Part shown: one piece after another, positions 1 through 11,141 of the stretch | Layout of the letters: each line of letters begins with the position of its first letter | Numbering within the stretch: the first letter of the stretch is position 1 | NCBI RefSeq assembly: GCF_051622035.1 | Contig: NC_135361.1 | Span: 27,769,205 to 27,833,204 of the forward strand | Origin: Arctopsyche grandis | Lineage: Eukaryota > Arthropoda > Insecta > Trichoptera > Hydropsychidae | Length of the DNA stretch: 64,000 nt | Direction of reading: 5' to 3' | Notes under the pieces: generated by a model | Seen by the model: the letters and a program-made list of their open reading frames with translations, nothing else | Told to the model about the DNA's origin: nothing | The model's database searches: none | Program-made: the position numbers and the translations under genes

Positions 1-390
1 ATGAAAGGTTCTCGTGCGGTATATACATGGGATCGTCTATTCATTGGAGCGGTCTCGTTGAAATTCTTTAGAATTGTTTATACTTACTTGACGGTGATAT
101 ATACCAATTCGACCCTTCGGACGGAGCTTGACAGTGATCGATAACGGTGTATCCCATATTATACTAGATAAGTAGAAACGGAAAAGTATTCCGTTTTTAG
201 ATGACAATGGAGTTTTTTTGGTAACAGATGTGAATTGTTGCACTTGTTGCACGTGAAGAATGTCAAGCCACGTTCGAAGGGTCGAATTGGTATATATCAC
301 CGTCAAGTTAGTATAAACAATTCTATAGAATTTCAACGAGACCGCTCCAATGAATAGACGATCCCATGTATGTATATACCACACGATACC
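1..390. repeat. Foldback / MITE-like element with long inverted arms
   Basis: The left arm (about 11-119) and right arm (about 274-382) are near-perfect reverse complements; both contain a block related to GACCGCTCCAATGAATAGAC. About 150 nt of unrelated sequence separates them. The similarity appears to run to the window edge on the left, so the true end may lie outside. No transposase is encoded. It reads as a non-autonomous foldback element of unknown superfamily. Confidence 0.7.
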
Positions 391-760
391 GCGTATACGA
401 AATATTTTTTTTGTATGTTTAAAACTATCTAAAAAAAATATACCACGTACAGCATACCGCATCCCTCGCTGTGTGATCGCGCCCTTAATAGTGGTCAGCG
501 CCTCCCCCTCATTGCTCTCACTCGGGCTTATCGTACAGCGTTTACAGACTTCTTGCAGATTCTTGCTGGTACATTACCACTTGACCTAATTGTATAAGTG
601 AGGGCGGCCCGGATAAGACTTCGCAGAAGGCTGGACGCTTCCGTTTCGGGAGTTTTATTTCATGCTCCCAATCAGTTACAGTGCCGTGTTCCTCGATTTT
701 GGAGAAATCTAAAATCTAGTATTTTCAATTGTGCCGTTTCTAATTGGCAACATAGATGGG

Positions 761-852
761 AGTGTTCCTCTAAGGGTAGACAAACTTTTAGGCTTTTTCC
801 AAAGGTCGTTGGGTGCCTAACCTAAAAGTTTGTCTACCCTTAGAGGAACACT
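761..852. repeat. Perfect 32-bp inverted repeat (hairpin)
   Basis: Positions 761-792 are the exact reverse complement of 821-852, with a 28-nt loop. The sequence after it (about 860-1010) resembles about 2080-2180, including the phrase CTCTAGCTTTGTA, so the hairpin probably belongs to a dispersed MITE-like family. Confidence 0.7.
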
Positions 853-1089
853 CGGCGTGACCTTGCGCATCCTTTTTTTACTCTCTAGCTTTGTAGTTTG
901 CCCTCTTTCCTTGAAAATAGCCCCAAACTCCAATTTTTGATCCCAAAAACACGCTCCACCGCCGAAGATTAGTTATCGCCTAGTTTTTGGACCAGTCAAT
1001 TTTTGACTGGTCATAGTCACTTTTACGGTAAGTTTTCATGCATGGGATTGATCTATCTCTGGTTCCGTCTGTCTTTGTTCTTCTCCGGT

Positions 1090-1290
1090 GCAGGACGCAG
1101 ACCATATTTTGTGGTCCTGTCCTGGTATGGTTGAAGAGTGAAAGGTTATGCTTGATAGCGTCAGGGTGCTCTCATTGGCCCATTGCATCACGGGGATTAG
1201 GTGGGTAATAGAGCTTCTTTCAGGGCTTTTGAAAGGTTTGCTGTGTTTTGGGAACTTAGGTTCCTTAGGTTTAGAACTAAGGTTCCGGGA
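1090..1290 (+). mobile_element. Possible 3' remnant of an R1/I-type LINE ORF2
   Basis: Read on the plus strand around 1093-1135 the translation gives DADHILWSCPGM. This resembles the His/Cys-containing C-terminus of R1- or I-clade ORF2 proteins. A stop follows shortly and an open frame continues from 1148. The match is short and the assignment tentative. Confidence 0.3.
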
Positions 1291-1714
1291 TGCTACAATT
1301 CAACTAATGGTTGATCCCAGAGGTAGTGCGCGTGATGGCGTATGTATGTGATGTATGTACATATGTATTTCTTTATGTGCGTGCGTACGAATGCATGAAC
1401 ATATGTAAGAACATATGTATGTGTGCTACAGGTGCTCATATATTTTCTTTTCTTACCTTTTCCTTTTTTTTTCTTTATATTTTCTTTAAATTCATGTACA
1501 TATGTTTATATAGTTCTATTGTGGTGTTTCCTTTTTTAATAGAACAGTGATGTGCGGTTACTCTAATTCTATTGCTGGACAACCGTATCGTTCTCCGACG
1601 AAAGGGTCTCTTAGACTGCTTTCGTTGGGGGGGGGTGGTGGCCTCATGTAGAGGGCTTTATTGTTTGACTTAATTGACCTCTAAAGTGGGCTTATATACA
1701 TCATAATCACCTAC

Positions 1715-1990
1715 AGCCATTCACCATCCACTGCTAGATGAAGGCCTCTCCAACACGCTTCCACTCGTGTCTGTTTTGCGCAACTCTCATGCATCTCACG
1801 CCATACTTTTTTTCTAAATTCATCTGCCCTTCTTACTTATGGTCTTCCTTTTACCCTTTTGTATTCTCACGGGTAACATTCTAGTACTTCTTTTGTCCAC
1901 TTTTCGTGCACTCTTCTAGCCACGTAGCCCGCCCATTGCTATTTCAATCTCTTCATTCTATCCACTACATCCACTACTCTTGTCATACTT
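1715..1990 (-). mobile_element. Degraded RTE-type LINE, C-terminal end
   Basis: The minus strand reads through RMKRLK.QWAGYVARR and a W-x-KEVLE block, and ends with GEAFI-stop-QWM, the usual RTE-type C-terminus. Several stops and shifts break the frame. The same GEAFIQQWM ending occurs on the plus strand at about 63690. Confidence 0.6.
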
Positions 1991-1995
1991 ATCAC

Positions 1996-2272
1996 TAGAC
2001 TCCGGACCCAAAGCGTGCCGTTTATTGTTCAATTGTTATAAATGCTTTGTTAAAGGTTCGCCGAACCTTTTTTTTTTTGCACTCTAGCTTTGTAAATAGA
2101 GCCAAACCACCCCGATTCCTGGAAAAAGCACGCTCTCTATCCGTAGTCTACTTATCACTAGTCACCGGACCCAGAAGGTGCCACGTATTGTTCAAAGGTT
2201 GTAAATGCATTGTTAAAGGTTTGCCGAACCTTTTTTACAAAGGATTTACAACAATGGAACAATGAGCGGCAC
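1996..2272. repeat. Two diverged copies of a hairpin-forming repeat
   Basis: About 1998-2080 and 2163-2240 are direct repeats sharing CCGGACCCA, TTGTTAAAGGTT and GCCGAACC. In the second copy about 2172-2212 is imperfectly inverted at about 2235-2276, and AAAGGTT-GCC-AACCTTT forms a small stem in both. Non-coding, MITE-like. Confidence 0.5.
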
Positions 2273-3029
2273 CTTGGCTATCCTACCTCTTCTTATCACC
2301 CACGTATTCCGTTTCTTGTCTTTCCTCGTTATGCCAAGCATACATACTTCTTTGAGTACATTGGACTTTGTGTAACATTTTAGCGTTCAATGTCCATACG
2401 TCAAAGTTTCACATCCATACGTCATCACTGGCAAAACGCATTGATCGAAGGTCTTTTTCTTCAGGCAGAATGGATTTTTGATTCATACGTCTCTCTATTT
2501 CTTCGTTTTTACTACCGGAAATTAAAATTATGTGACCTAAATATATGTAAAATATTAACTACTTCTACTATTTTATAATCTAATGAAATGCTATCAGGTA
2601 TGCAACAACTATTGGATATCAGATGTATGTACATACATGCTACACCAAATTTTGGGATCGAATTTTCGGAATCCGATCAATAAATCGGACATTATTTAAC
2701 ATTATCTTGATTTTCTATTAAGATAGGTCTTATGAACATTTTTGTATTACTTGCAATCTCTGCAAAATAAAATGATATTGTCGAATTCCTTACAATCGTA
2801 AACCGACGTCATCATATAAATGCGTTAAGATATTACATATATAATCGTATTATCATTTATTATAAAACGTTTTTTATATATGTAAGTAAGTACCTATTGA
2901 ACGACCTTTATAAAACTAAACAAAAAAAATGTAATGTCAAGTAGATTACTAAGTTACAATCGTGTACTTGTATTTAAATAAATTGGAAGCAATCAGAATG
3001 TCATTTATAATTCACCAAACATCTTTCAG

Positions 3030-3451
3030 GTAACTTTAGAAAAGTTCACGCACGAGGAATGTAAACAATCATACCCTATTGCAAAAAAATCACGCGATGG
3101 AATCAGAAATACCTCTCAAATATGCTATGGTAGCAGATCAGAAGTGAAAGATACTTGTCAGGTATTGTATTTCTCCCAGATAGGAATATCTGTATACGTA
3201 TAATAAATTTGTTCCCTGAATTAGGTGTCACAAAATATAGACTTTGTTTGCATTGAATTTAAATCAATAACCACTTTCAGGGTGATTCTGGTGGTCCACT
3301 TCAAATCTACAATAATGGAGTACATTGCACATATAATGTTATTGGAATTACATCGATTGGAAAAAAGTGTGGAATTATTGGCATGCCTGGAGTATACACA
3401 AGAGTTTCATATTATATACCTTGGATTGAGAGCGTTGTGTGGCCTAATTAA
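3030..3451 (+). CDS. Gene A: clip-type (CLIPC-like) serine protease, last two exons only
   Basis: Exon 3030-3161 (132 nt, phase 0) encodes a segment from Val-Thr-Leu-Glu-Lys to Lys-Asp-Thr-Cys-Gln. Exon 3281-3451 starts at Gly-Asp-Ser-Gly-Gly-Pro, which contains the catalytic serine, and ends Val-Val-Trp-Pro-Asn-stop. The acceptors are cag at 3027-3029 and 3278-3280, and a GT donor follows 3161. Exon sizes and phases match the complete paralogues B-D, so this is a fifth family member on the opposite strand, tail-to-tail with B. The Asp of KDTCQ is chymotrypsin 189, giving trypsin-like preference, and Gly226 is present (M-P-G-V-Y). Exons for the signal peptide, clip domain, His57 and Asp102 are not visible in 1-3029, which is filled with repeats. 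They probably lie before the window, although a truncated duplicate cannot be excluded. Confidence 0.88.
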
Positions 3452-3640
3452 AAAAATATACTTGACACCAATGGCGCACGAGAATTAAATTGGGGGGGAG
3501 GGGGCAAATATTATTATTGATATATATATTTTGATGTTGTTTTTATTATTATAATTATTATTATGGATGTAAAGTATGAATATAATACTACCGTCTTTAT
3601 TAAAATTTTCATCACATCCTTATCATTTCTGACATAATAT

Positions 3641-3646
3641 AATAAA
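3641..3646 (+). promoter_or_regulatory. Likely polyadenylation signal of gene A
   Basis: AATAAA lies 190 nt after the stop of gene A in AT-rich sequence. It is the first perfect signal seen on this strand after the stop. Confidence 0.45.
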
Positions 3647-3687
3647 TACATACATATATTTTATTTTATTATACAACATCAATTAAT

Positions 3688-4655
3688 CAAGCACACTCGT
3701 CTAACAGATTGCTCCAAAGTAAGGCTTCCAATCCCGGGATCCCGGGCACCGGGATCCCGGTGATTTCTGGTACCGTGAATCCCGGTGCTGAAACTAGTCT
3801 GAATACCGGAATTACGGTGCTGGCAGAAATTTCTTTAAAATATTATTTTTACAAAAATAATATGGAAACAAAGAACAATAACAGTCATAATACATTTGTT
3901 TGCACTGAAGCGTTTCACCCCAGCTCGCCGTTTCCTCGAAATATTACGCATGGCCTGAATTGTATTGCAGATTTTGTCCTCAACTGCAATGATATTCGAA
4001 GCATATTGACATTTTTTTTTTTTTATGAGACCTGTGCTATTTAGGATCGAATATGATTTTTTGTCGTACAGGGGATTTTCAAGTGTTTAGATCTCGTTAC
4101 GCGGTGTGTGCTGTACTAAGACGCAGTTGTTTCTGTTAATCGTACGAAGATTATCTATTTTGATGTAAGTACATTTTATTATAATATTTATATGTCCAGT
4201 TCTTCGATATATACATAGTACTATAAACTATATTAAAATTAATTATTGAATAAAATTCGTTGGTGTGATATTTTTTTACATAAAGTCAATTAAATTGGAG
4301 TTTTTATATTAGATGGATTGTTTCGTTTTAGCTAACTTCGAACTTATTTTAAAATAAAAAATAAAAATTAAATTCAGATCTGTATAATAAAAATAAATAA
4401 ACGAATACTGTGTATTATAAATTTTTTTCATATAGTACACAGTATTCTATATTATTTATATTCTAATAAGATTTTAAATGTATGTGTAATTGAACTTTTT
4501 TTTTCCTTATACATTTTTTTCCTTATACACCGGAATCCCGGTGCTAGTACCGGGATCCCGGGATCGAAATTTCCCAGCACCGCAATCCCGGTGCTGACGA
4601 AACCTACCGGGATTGGAAGCACTACTCCAAAGCGACGAGTGTGCTAAAAAGATTA
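3688..4655. repeat. Foldback element with CCCGGGATCCCGG-rich arms
   Basis: The left arm (about 3690-3840) and right arm (about 4510-4645) are inverted copies. Each has GCACACTCGTC at its outer edge, then CTTCCAATCCCGG and several CCGGGATCCCGG/CACCGGGAT blocks. The roughly 700 nt between them are AT-rich with no convincing transposase. It is probably a non-autonomous DNA transposon of unassigned superfamily. Confidence 0.6.
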
Positions 4656-4751
4656 AGAAAGGACAAAAGGAAAAAAGTACATAAATTTTACGATTAAAAA
4701 TACTTAAGTAAAGAAAAGATAAACAAATAAACATGACATAATTAAAAATTC

Positions 4752-5870
4752 TTAAAAAGTCCTTGCGCCGTATATAAAATAAAATATCACACTCTCCGGA
4801 GCATGAAGGCCCAACTCAGCCAGGATAGACGGACAGGAGATATAGCCTCTAAATATGGAAAACAAGAACTTGATGAGGGCAACACTCCTCCTGTGTTCAA
4901 GAGAAGTGTAGCCGATCATACCCATGACGAATTGTGAAGGAAATAAATATGGGTAAATCCCATATTGCTCCTTATAAAGCATTCGAAGAAAGCGTCTTTG
5001 GATAAGTTCAAATTTAATAGATAGAGATTTGGTTGAAGGGTTCCAGATCATAGAGGAGTATTCCAAGATACTCCTATCTTGAGCATTATACAACTTCTTA
5101 GGAATAGTGGAATTATGAAAGTGTCGAGAATTATGAAAAAGAAACCCAAGCATTCTTTAGGCAGAACAACACAATATCAATACAAGAGTCAATATGATCA
5201 GAGAACTTTAGGTTACTCTGAAATGCAACCCCAAGATCAACAGTAGAATCAACCCAGTTCAGTAAAGAGTTACCAGCAAGATAAGGAAAGGTACGATCGG
5301 GGATAGATCTAGATCTGGAGTAACATTACCTTACACTAGGAGACATTAAGAGGCAAACGGTTGGTTAACGACCAATCATGAAGAGCATGTAGGTCCTCTT
5401 GTAAAAGGTCACAAGAGCTTTCAGAATCGATACTCAAATAGAGCTTTAGATCATCAGAGTATAGTGAGAAACGACAATTGACCAATTTTTTTACCAATAT
5501 CATTAACAAATAAATTGAATTACAAGGGCCCGAGGCTAGAGCTGTGGGAAACTCCTGAGCCAGCGATATATACACGGGAGCGAGCAGTACCGAATACTAC
5601 AAACTGTTGACGATCCAGAAGATATGATCTAAAAAACTGGACCAATCTGTCATGAAAACTATATGCGGACATTTTAAATGATTTAATTTATCAAAGACTA
5701 TAAATAAAATGAAATGATTTAATTTATCAAAGACTTTCTGGAAATCGGTATAAATTATAAGAACATATATATGATGGTCTAGGGAACGGTGAACATAATT
5801 GGTGAACTCGAACAGATTCGTAATGATTGAGCGTCCAGGCTGAAATGCATTTTACTCCTCAATCACAAAA
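4752..5870 (-). mobile_element. Broken jockey-superfamily LINE (RT and C-terminal part)
   Basis: On the minus strand the pieces in order are a FQPGRSIITN/TDFQKVFDKLNHF block (about 5865-5700), a corrupted GVPQGS-LGP region, YSDDLKLYLSIDSES (about 5470), and the C-terminal SILEYSSMIWNPSTKS...IQRRFLRMLY domain (5153-4752). They correspond to reverse-transcriptase motifs and the post-RT region of a jockey/CR1-like LINE. Frame breaks are frequent. A direct repeat of ATGATTTAATTTATCAAAGA (near 5681 and 5716) marks a local duplication inside it. Confidence 0.75.
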
Positions 5871-6059
5871 CTTTGAAAATATTTGCAAATGTATCTGCAG
5901 AGTATGATCTCGAGACCTTAGAAATTGAAATCGATATCGCATACGATATTGTGCTTTATGCGCGCTTGATTTAATTTATGCGTGCGTAAATATCAATATT
6001 GGAACGCTGATTGGCTGTCCCATTCACCCGTTCGAAATGATTTATTTATTTATTTAAAA

Positions 6060-9000
6060 GTTTTGGACCTAATATGTGGATGTGCTTGTGAATGGAGTTA
6101 CTGTGTTTTTGCTAGTAATTTACCGCTCTCCGAATGGTAGAAGTGGAAGATTTCTTAAATTTTTAGAAGAATTGAGTGAAAGAAGTATAGATGTGAGTAA
6201 AAATATAATTATGTTTGGGGACTGGAATTTTAATTGGTTACAGACAGAAGAATTTTATGTAAAAAAGTTGAGAAATTGGGTAAATGAATTGGGTTTTAAA
6301 CAAAAAGTGACGGAAGCAACGAGAGTGAATAATTTATCAAGCTCTCTCATTGATTTGGTTATAACAAATATAATGGATTTGCGGTGTGAGGTGAAAGATG
6401 TACCGAAAATAGGAGACCATTCTATTGTCAACATGTTTTTGGGACAGCGGTTTAGTAACGGAGGACTTAAAAGTATGCAGGTGACTGAAAGAGAAAACAT
6501 TGATTATCAATTGATGAATGAATTGTTAAAGGAGTGTGTATGGGGAAAGGATGGTGATAGTGTGAATGAAATGTGGGAGATAATGTATCGTAATATAACA
6601 TATTCTAAAAGTAAATGCGTAAAAACCACAAGAATCATGCATAAGCATAAGCTGAAACCTTGGTTTACCAAGGAAGTAAAGGAAAGCTTAGTTGATAAGA
6701 ATGTTAGTTATAAAAGATATAAAATTATTAAGGCTATGGATGGAATCCAATTAGAAAAGGCTTGGTTAGAGTATAAAAGAAAGAGGAATAAATGTGTGAA
6801 TGTTTTGCGTAATGCGAAGAGGGATTGGCATGAAAGAAATATTGATGGTGCAAAAAAAGATCCCACAAAAATGTGGCGAATAATTAAAACTTTGATTTCC
6901 GGGGCAAAAAATGTTTCTTTGAATGAATTAGAAGTCGAGGGGGTAGTATATAATGATAAAGAGGATATGGTTGAAAGATTGAATGAGTTTTACATCAATA
7001 GTGTGAATTTTTTTTTTTTTTTTTTTTGTTTTTTTTTTTTTTGGTGCCATCTTATCGATTTTCAATAAATCATCACCAGCGATATCGTTGCTCTTCAGAT
7101 CATGTACGGGCACTACGGAATCATCACTCCGTCCCCAAAATTGTGAATTGGGCTTCTGAATCTCTCACATTCAGAACACCAATTCGTGAGGCTTTTTTCG
7201 CTTTAAGCGCCTCTGCTGGTGAGTTGTGTCTAATAGCTGCAACGCTTCTATGTTAGGGTGACGGTGCAGTCTCAACTCGTGCCTCCCGGCGCATTCTCGG
7301 ATGACTTCTTTTACTTTTTTGATTTTAAGGTCCTTGTGGATCTCTTCATTTGTGACGAAGCGATATGCATCGGTGATAATCCTCAAAAACTGGTTTTGAC
7401 ATCTTTGCATTTTTTCGATATTGGATGGCTTACTGCATCCCCACAGTTGTATGCCATATGTCCATATTGGCTTCACGATTGCCTGGTATATCAGTTTTTT
7501 GCATTGTAGGTCTAATTTGGAGTGTCTTCCTATTAGCCAATGCATTTCTCTTTGTTTAATTCGAATCTGTTCTATTTTTTTTTTAATGTGATGCCTCCAC
7601 GTAAGCCTTGAGTCAAGATGCAGTCCTAAATATTTAGCTGACAAAGCTTGTGGAACTTGGATTCCGTTTATGAAAGTCTGAGTGCTGACACTATTTCGTC
7701 GCAGTGCAAATGTGACCTGCATTGATTTTAGCTCGTTGAGTTTCATTTTCCAGTCCTTGGTCCATTTGCTGATCTTGTCCAGTGCACGCTGCAGGCGTTC
7801 GAATGCTTCCTCCTGTGACTCGCTCGATGACATAATGACTGTGTCATCTGCAAATGTTCCAATGAATGTTTCTTCGGAACATTTGCTTGTCGGGATGTCA
7901 GCAGTGTATATCAGGTACAGTATAGGCCCTATTACGCTTCCCTGTGGTACTCCTGCAGAGGCTGTGAAAAAGTTAGAGAATGCCTCCTCATGAGCAACTC
8001 TGAATTTGCGTCCGGATAAGTATGATTCCAGTAATTTGACATAATTTCCAGGTAATGACTTGCTGATTTTGTGGATAAGTCCTTCGTGCCATACCCTGTC
8101 GAAGGCCTGTGAGACATCAAGAAATACAGCCGGACAATACTTTTTTTCCTCTAGCGATTGCTCTATTTTTGAAATAACACGGTGCACTTGATCGATGGTA
8201 GAATGTTTCGACCTAAATCCAAATTGGAAGTCGGGAACATCGATTAAGGGCTTGAGTCTTTTTAATAATAGTTTTTCGAATAGCTTAGAGATTGCAGGCA
8301 ACAAGGATATTGGTCTGTATGATGTTACTTGTTCGGGTGACTTTTCTGGTTTCTTCAACATTATGATTTGAGCAGTTTTGAAGCACTCTGGCACATGCTT
8401 GAGCCGGAAACATGCATTGTATAAGTATGTTAGCATGATAATAGCCTTTTTCGAAAGTTCCTTGAATAGTCCCGGTGAGATTTCGTCAATTCCAGGTGCC
8501 TTTTTAGGATTTATGTTGTCATCTATTTCTAAATAGTGTGAATGATATAGTTAATTCAATACAAACAAGGCATAATAGTGTGAATGATGATATTAATTTG
8601 GGTTTAAATAAGTTTGAAAGGTTTAAATTAGTGGAAATGGGGGGATTAAATGGTGTATTGAAGGGCATGAAATCAGTTTCTAGTATGGATGGATTGACTC
8701 TAGATATTTTAATCAACACTTGGGACATGGTTGGACCTCAGTTACTGAAATTAATAAATGAATCGTTAGAAGTGGGATCCGTCCCGGATGCATGGAAGGT
8801 GTCTACTATTGTACCGGTACCAAAGGTTACTGGCCCACATAAAGCCAGTGAAATGAGGCCCATCAATATGTTACCAATTGTTGAGAAGATGCTGGAGGAA
8901 ATCGTTATGATTCAATTGAAAGAGTTCATTAGTATAAATGATTGTTTGGTTGTGGAACAGTCTGGATTTAGAGTGAAACATTCAACAGAAACCGCTATCC

Positions 9001-9794
9001 AATTGGTGGTTTCTGATTGGATGGAGGCGATGGATGAATCTAGCACGGTTGTTGGAGCAGTTTTTCTAGATTTTAAGCGAGCGTTCGAGACAGTAGATAG
9101 GAATATTTTATTACAAAAATTATATAAGTTAGGAATAAATGGTATAGTATTAAAGTGGCTTCAATCATACTTAAATAATAGAAGGCAAATAGTAAAAATT
9201 GATAAGGTGTTATCCTCTGAATTTGTAACACCTCATGGAGTGCCGCAAGGGTCCAAATTGGGACCCTTATTATTTATATTATATATAAATGATATTGTTA
9301 AGGTAATTAAAATGTGTACAATACATTTGTTTGCAGATGAAAAAAATACAGAATAAAGCTATGAGAGGTATTTTGAATGTGAGTAGATTTAAGAGTATTG
9401 GAAGTATGTTAGATAAATTAGGATGGATGAGTATTAGAAATAGTCTAAATATTAGTACATTGTCTTTTGTTTATAAGTTAGATCATAAGTTATTACCTAA
9501 GTATTTTGATGATTATATAATAAGGAATAGAGATAAACTAGTTGTAAGTAGAGTAAGAAAGAATAAGACGGCTGGGGGTGTTTTTCACAGGGGTGTGCTC
9601 ATGTATAATGCCCTCCCTGAGTGCATCCGGTCTGCTAAAAACATGTATGCATTCCTGCGAGGTGCGAAGAGACACCTCTGTGAGGGACAGTACATATAAG
9701 TTAATTATAAATTTTAGAGTTAAGTATAATAATTAAGATGTATTTTTAAATTAGCTTGATAGCTAAAATATATATAAATAAATAAAATAATATA
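6060..9794 (+). mobile_element. 5'-truncated LINE, interrupted by another LINE
   Basis: The ORF starts inside an APE-type endonuclease: YRSPNGRSGRF, GDWNFNWL, and GDHSIVNMF with the catalytic-type Asp-His. It runs to Ser-Val-Asn at 7008. After the nested insert (7009-8531) it continues in the same frame at 8544 into the RT domain: DGLTLDIL, RPINMLPIVEK, EQSGFRVKHSTETA, GAVFLDFKRAFETV and GVPQGSKLGPLLF. At the catalytic FADD box it reads FADE, then jumps to QNKAMRGILN of the C-terminal region. The second catalytic Asp and a block after it are therefore lost by deletion near 9340. A second frame (9331-9699) carries the C-terminus. The AT-rich tail ends near 9794. Not autonomous. Confidence 0.85.
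7009..8531 (-). mobile_element. 5'-truncated jockey-like LINE nested in the LINE at 6060-9794
   Basis: The minus-strand ORF (stop at 7171, open to at least 8436 and readable to about 8530) encodes RT motifs [66 protein letters not shown] and [12 protein letters not shown], then a thumb and C-terminal region ending HELVF-stop. The FADD box is intact. A poly-A tail, seen as poly-T on the plus strand at about 7009-7041, is the 3' end. The 12-bp target-site duplication AATAGTGTGAAT lies at 6997-7008 and 8532-8543. The N-terminal RT and endonuclease regions are missing, so this is a standard 5'-truncated insertion. A close relative is at 14550-15768. Confidence 0.93.
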
Positions 9795-10580
9795 CCACAA
9801 TGGCCTTGATAATAAAACAAGAGAGGGAGAAAAACAAAAAATAAACAGATAGAACAAAAAACAAAAGCAAAAAATAAGATAAAAAAAAATTATTCAAAAA
9901 AAAAAAAAAAAAAAAACATTTAAACACAATCATAAAAAAACCTGTAAAGTAATAAAATAGTGGATAAATAAATAAATGAGTAATAAAATACAAAGATAAT
10001 TTAATAAGTAGTAAAAATACAAAGAAAGGAATGTCAAGGGGTTGGAGAATAACCAAGCATATCTCAAGACGAAGTCGACGAAAGGAAACGTCAGCGACTG
10101 TCTTGATGTGGTTGTGAAAGGTAAATTGAGGATCAAAAGTGATACTCAAATCGACCATAGATTCCACACGCTTCAACAACACGGATCTGATGGAATATCC
10201 GTGACAATAGAGCGAATGCGCACGTCCATAACTCATAATGGCACATTTACTAGTATTCAGTACAAGTCCTAAACTGGAACTGAGCTCTAACACAGCGTTA
10301 ATATCAGCTTGAAGGAGAGAGGCTTGTATCTCATCCTTAACAGTAAAGAATAATTTAAGTTCGTCAGCAAACAAGAGACATGAAGCATTGCGTAACACTC
10401 TAGGGAGGTTATTAATAACAATTGTAAATAGTAAGGGGCCTAAAGTGGACCCCTGAGTTACGCCAGTTCGCGTAAAAAATTAAGGAAATTTATAAATACC
10501 ATATGTAACAAATTGCTTCCTATCACTAATATAAGAAGCAAGGAGTTTAAGAAGACTGACGTGAACTGGGCAACGTGCTT
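9765..10580 (-). mobile_element. Degraded jockey-superfamily LINE fragment
   Basis: The minus strand shows VHVSLLKLLASYISDRKQF, GVTQGSTLGPLLF (about 10465-10425) and CLLFADELKLF (FADE instead of FADD), then palm/thumb sequence to about 10040. It then jumps into a T-rich 3' tail like that of the LINE at 26938-28265. It lies tail-to-tail with the plus-strand LINE ending near 9794. Stops and an internal deletion make it defective. Confidence 0.7.
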
Positions 10581-10588
10581 GCATTTTT

Positions 10589-10621
10589 CACGCATTCGGC
10601 AATTCTCTTGCCGAATGCGTG
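10589..10621. repeat. Perfect 14-bp hairpin with 5-nt loop
   Basis: CACGCATTCGGCAA (10589-10602) and TTGCCGAATGCGTG (10608-10621) are exact reverse complements. A diverged half-site, CACGGATTCGGCG, follows at about 10636. No run of T or coding context suggests a role. Confidence 0.6.
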
Positions 10622-10640
10622 TAATACACTATTTCACGGA

Positions 10641-11049
10641 TTCGGCGTAACATATACAAAAAAAATATCGGATTTTTCCTACTTGACAAATTTTTGAAAA
10701 CTTATAGTGCCTATATTATTTTTTTTATGTTGACACAGATGGTTGTATTTTATTTTTATTTGATTGAATAAACATTAGACAAACAAAAAAATAATAAATA
10801 ACTCACATACCTCTTTTAACTTGGGCAGAACTGTGAGATTTTGGTGTTTTTACTAAAAATCTTTAAAAATGAAATTAAAAAAAACGTAAGACTTTGGACT
10901 GAGGTATGTGTGGCTCAAAATTTTGGAAATTATGTAAGCTATCAACCCTTCAAGGCTTTGTATCGACCTACTGGACACCCATATATTACAGTTAAAATTT
11001 ACGGCAAATGAAACAATTTAAGAAAAATTATTGATACTGTGTAATATAT
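10641..11049. other. Spacer 3' of gene B, no recognisable feature
   Basis: AT-rich sequence between the LINE remnants and the 3' end of gene B. No ORF, hairpin or known repeat was recognised. Confidence 0.5.
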
Positions 11050-11055
11050 TTTATT
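11050..11055 (-). promoter_or_regulatory. Likely polyadenylation signal of gene B
   Basis: TTTATT on the plus strand is AATAAA on the coding strand, about 90 nt after the gene B stop. Gene C has the same arrangement (28883-28888), and gene D has one about 50 nt after its stop (39474-39479). Confidence 0.5.
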
Positions 11056-11141
11056 TATTTAGTAAATTTCAATACAATTATATTCATATATTTTAATAAA
11101 ATTATAATTTATTGACATACATATTTCGATTTTGAAACGTC

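Noticed and set aside
1-3029. Search for His57 and Asp102 exons of gene A on the plus strand
   Set aside because: No AGHC/AAHC or YNDIAL-type exon was found in any plus frame, so gene A is reported as partial.
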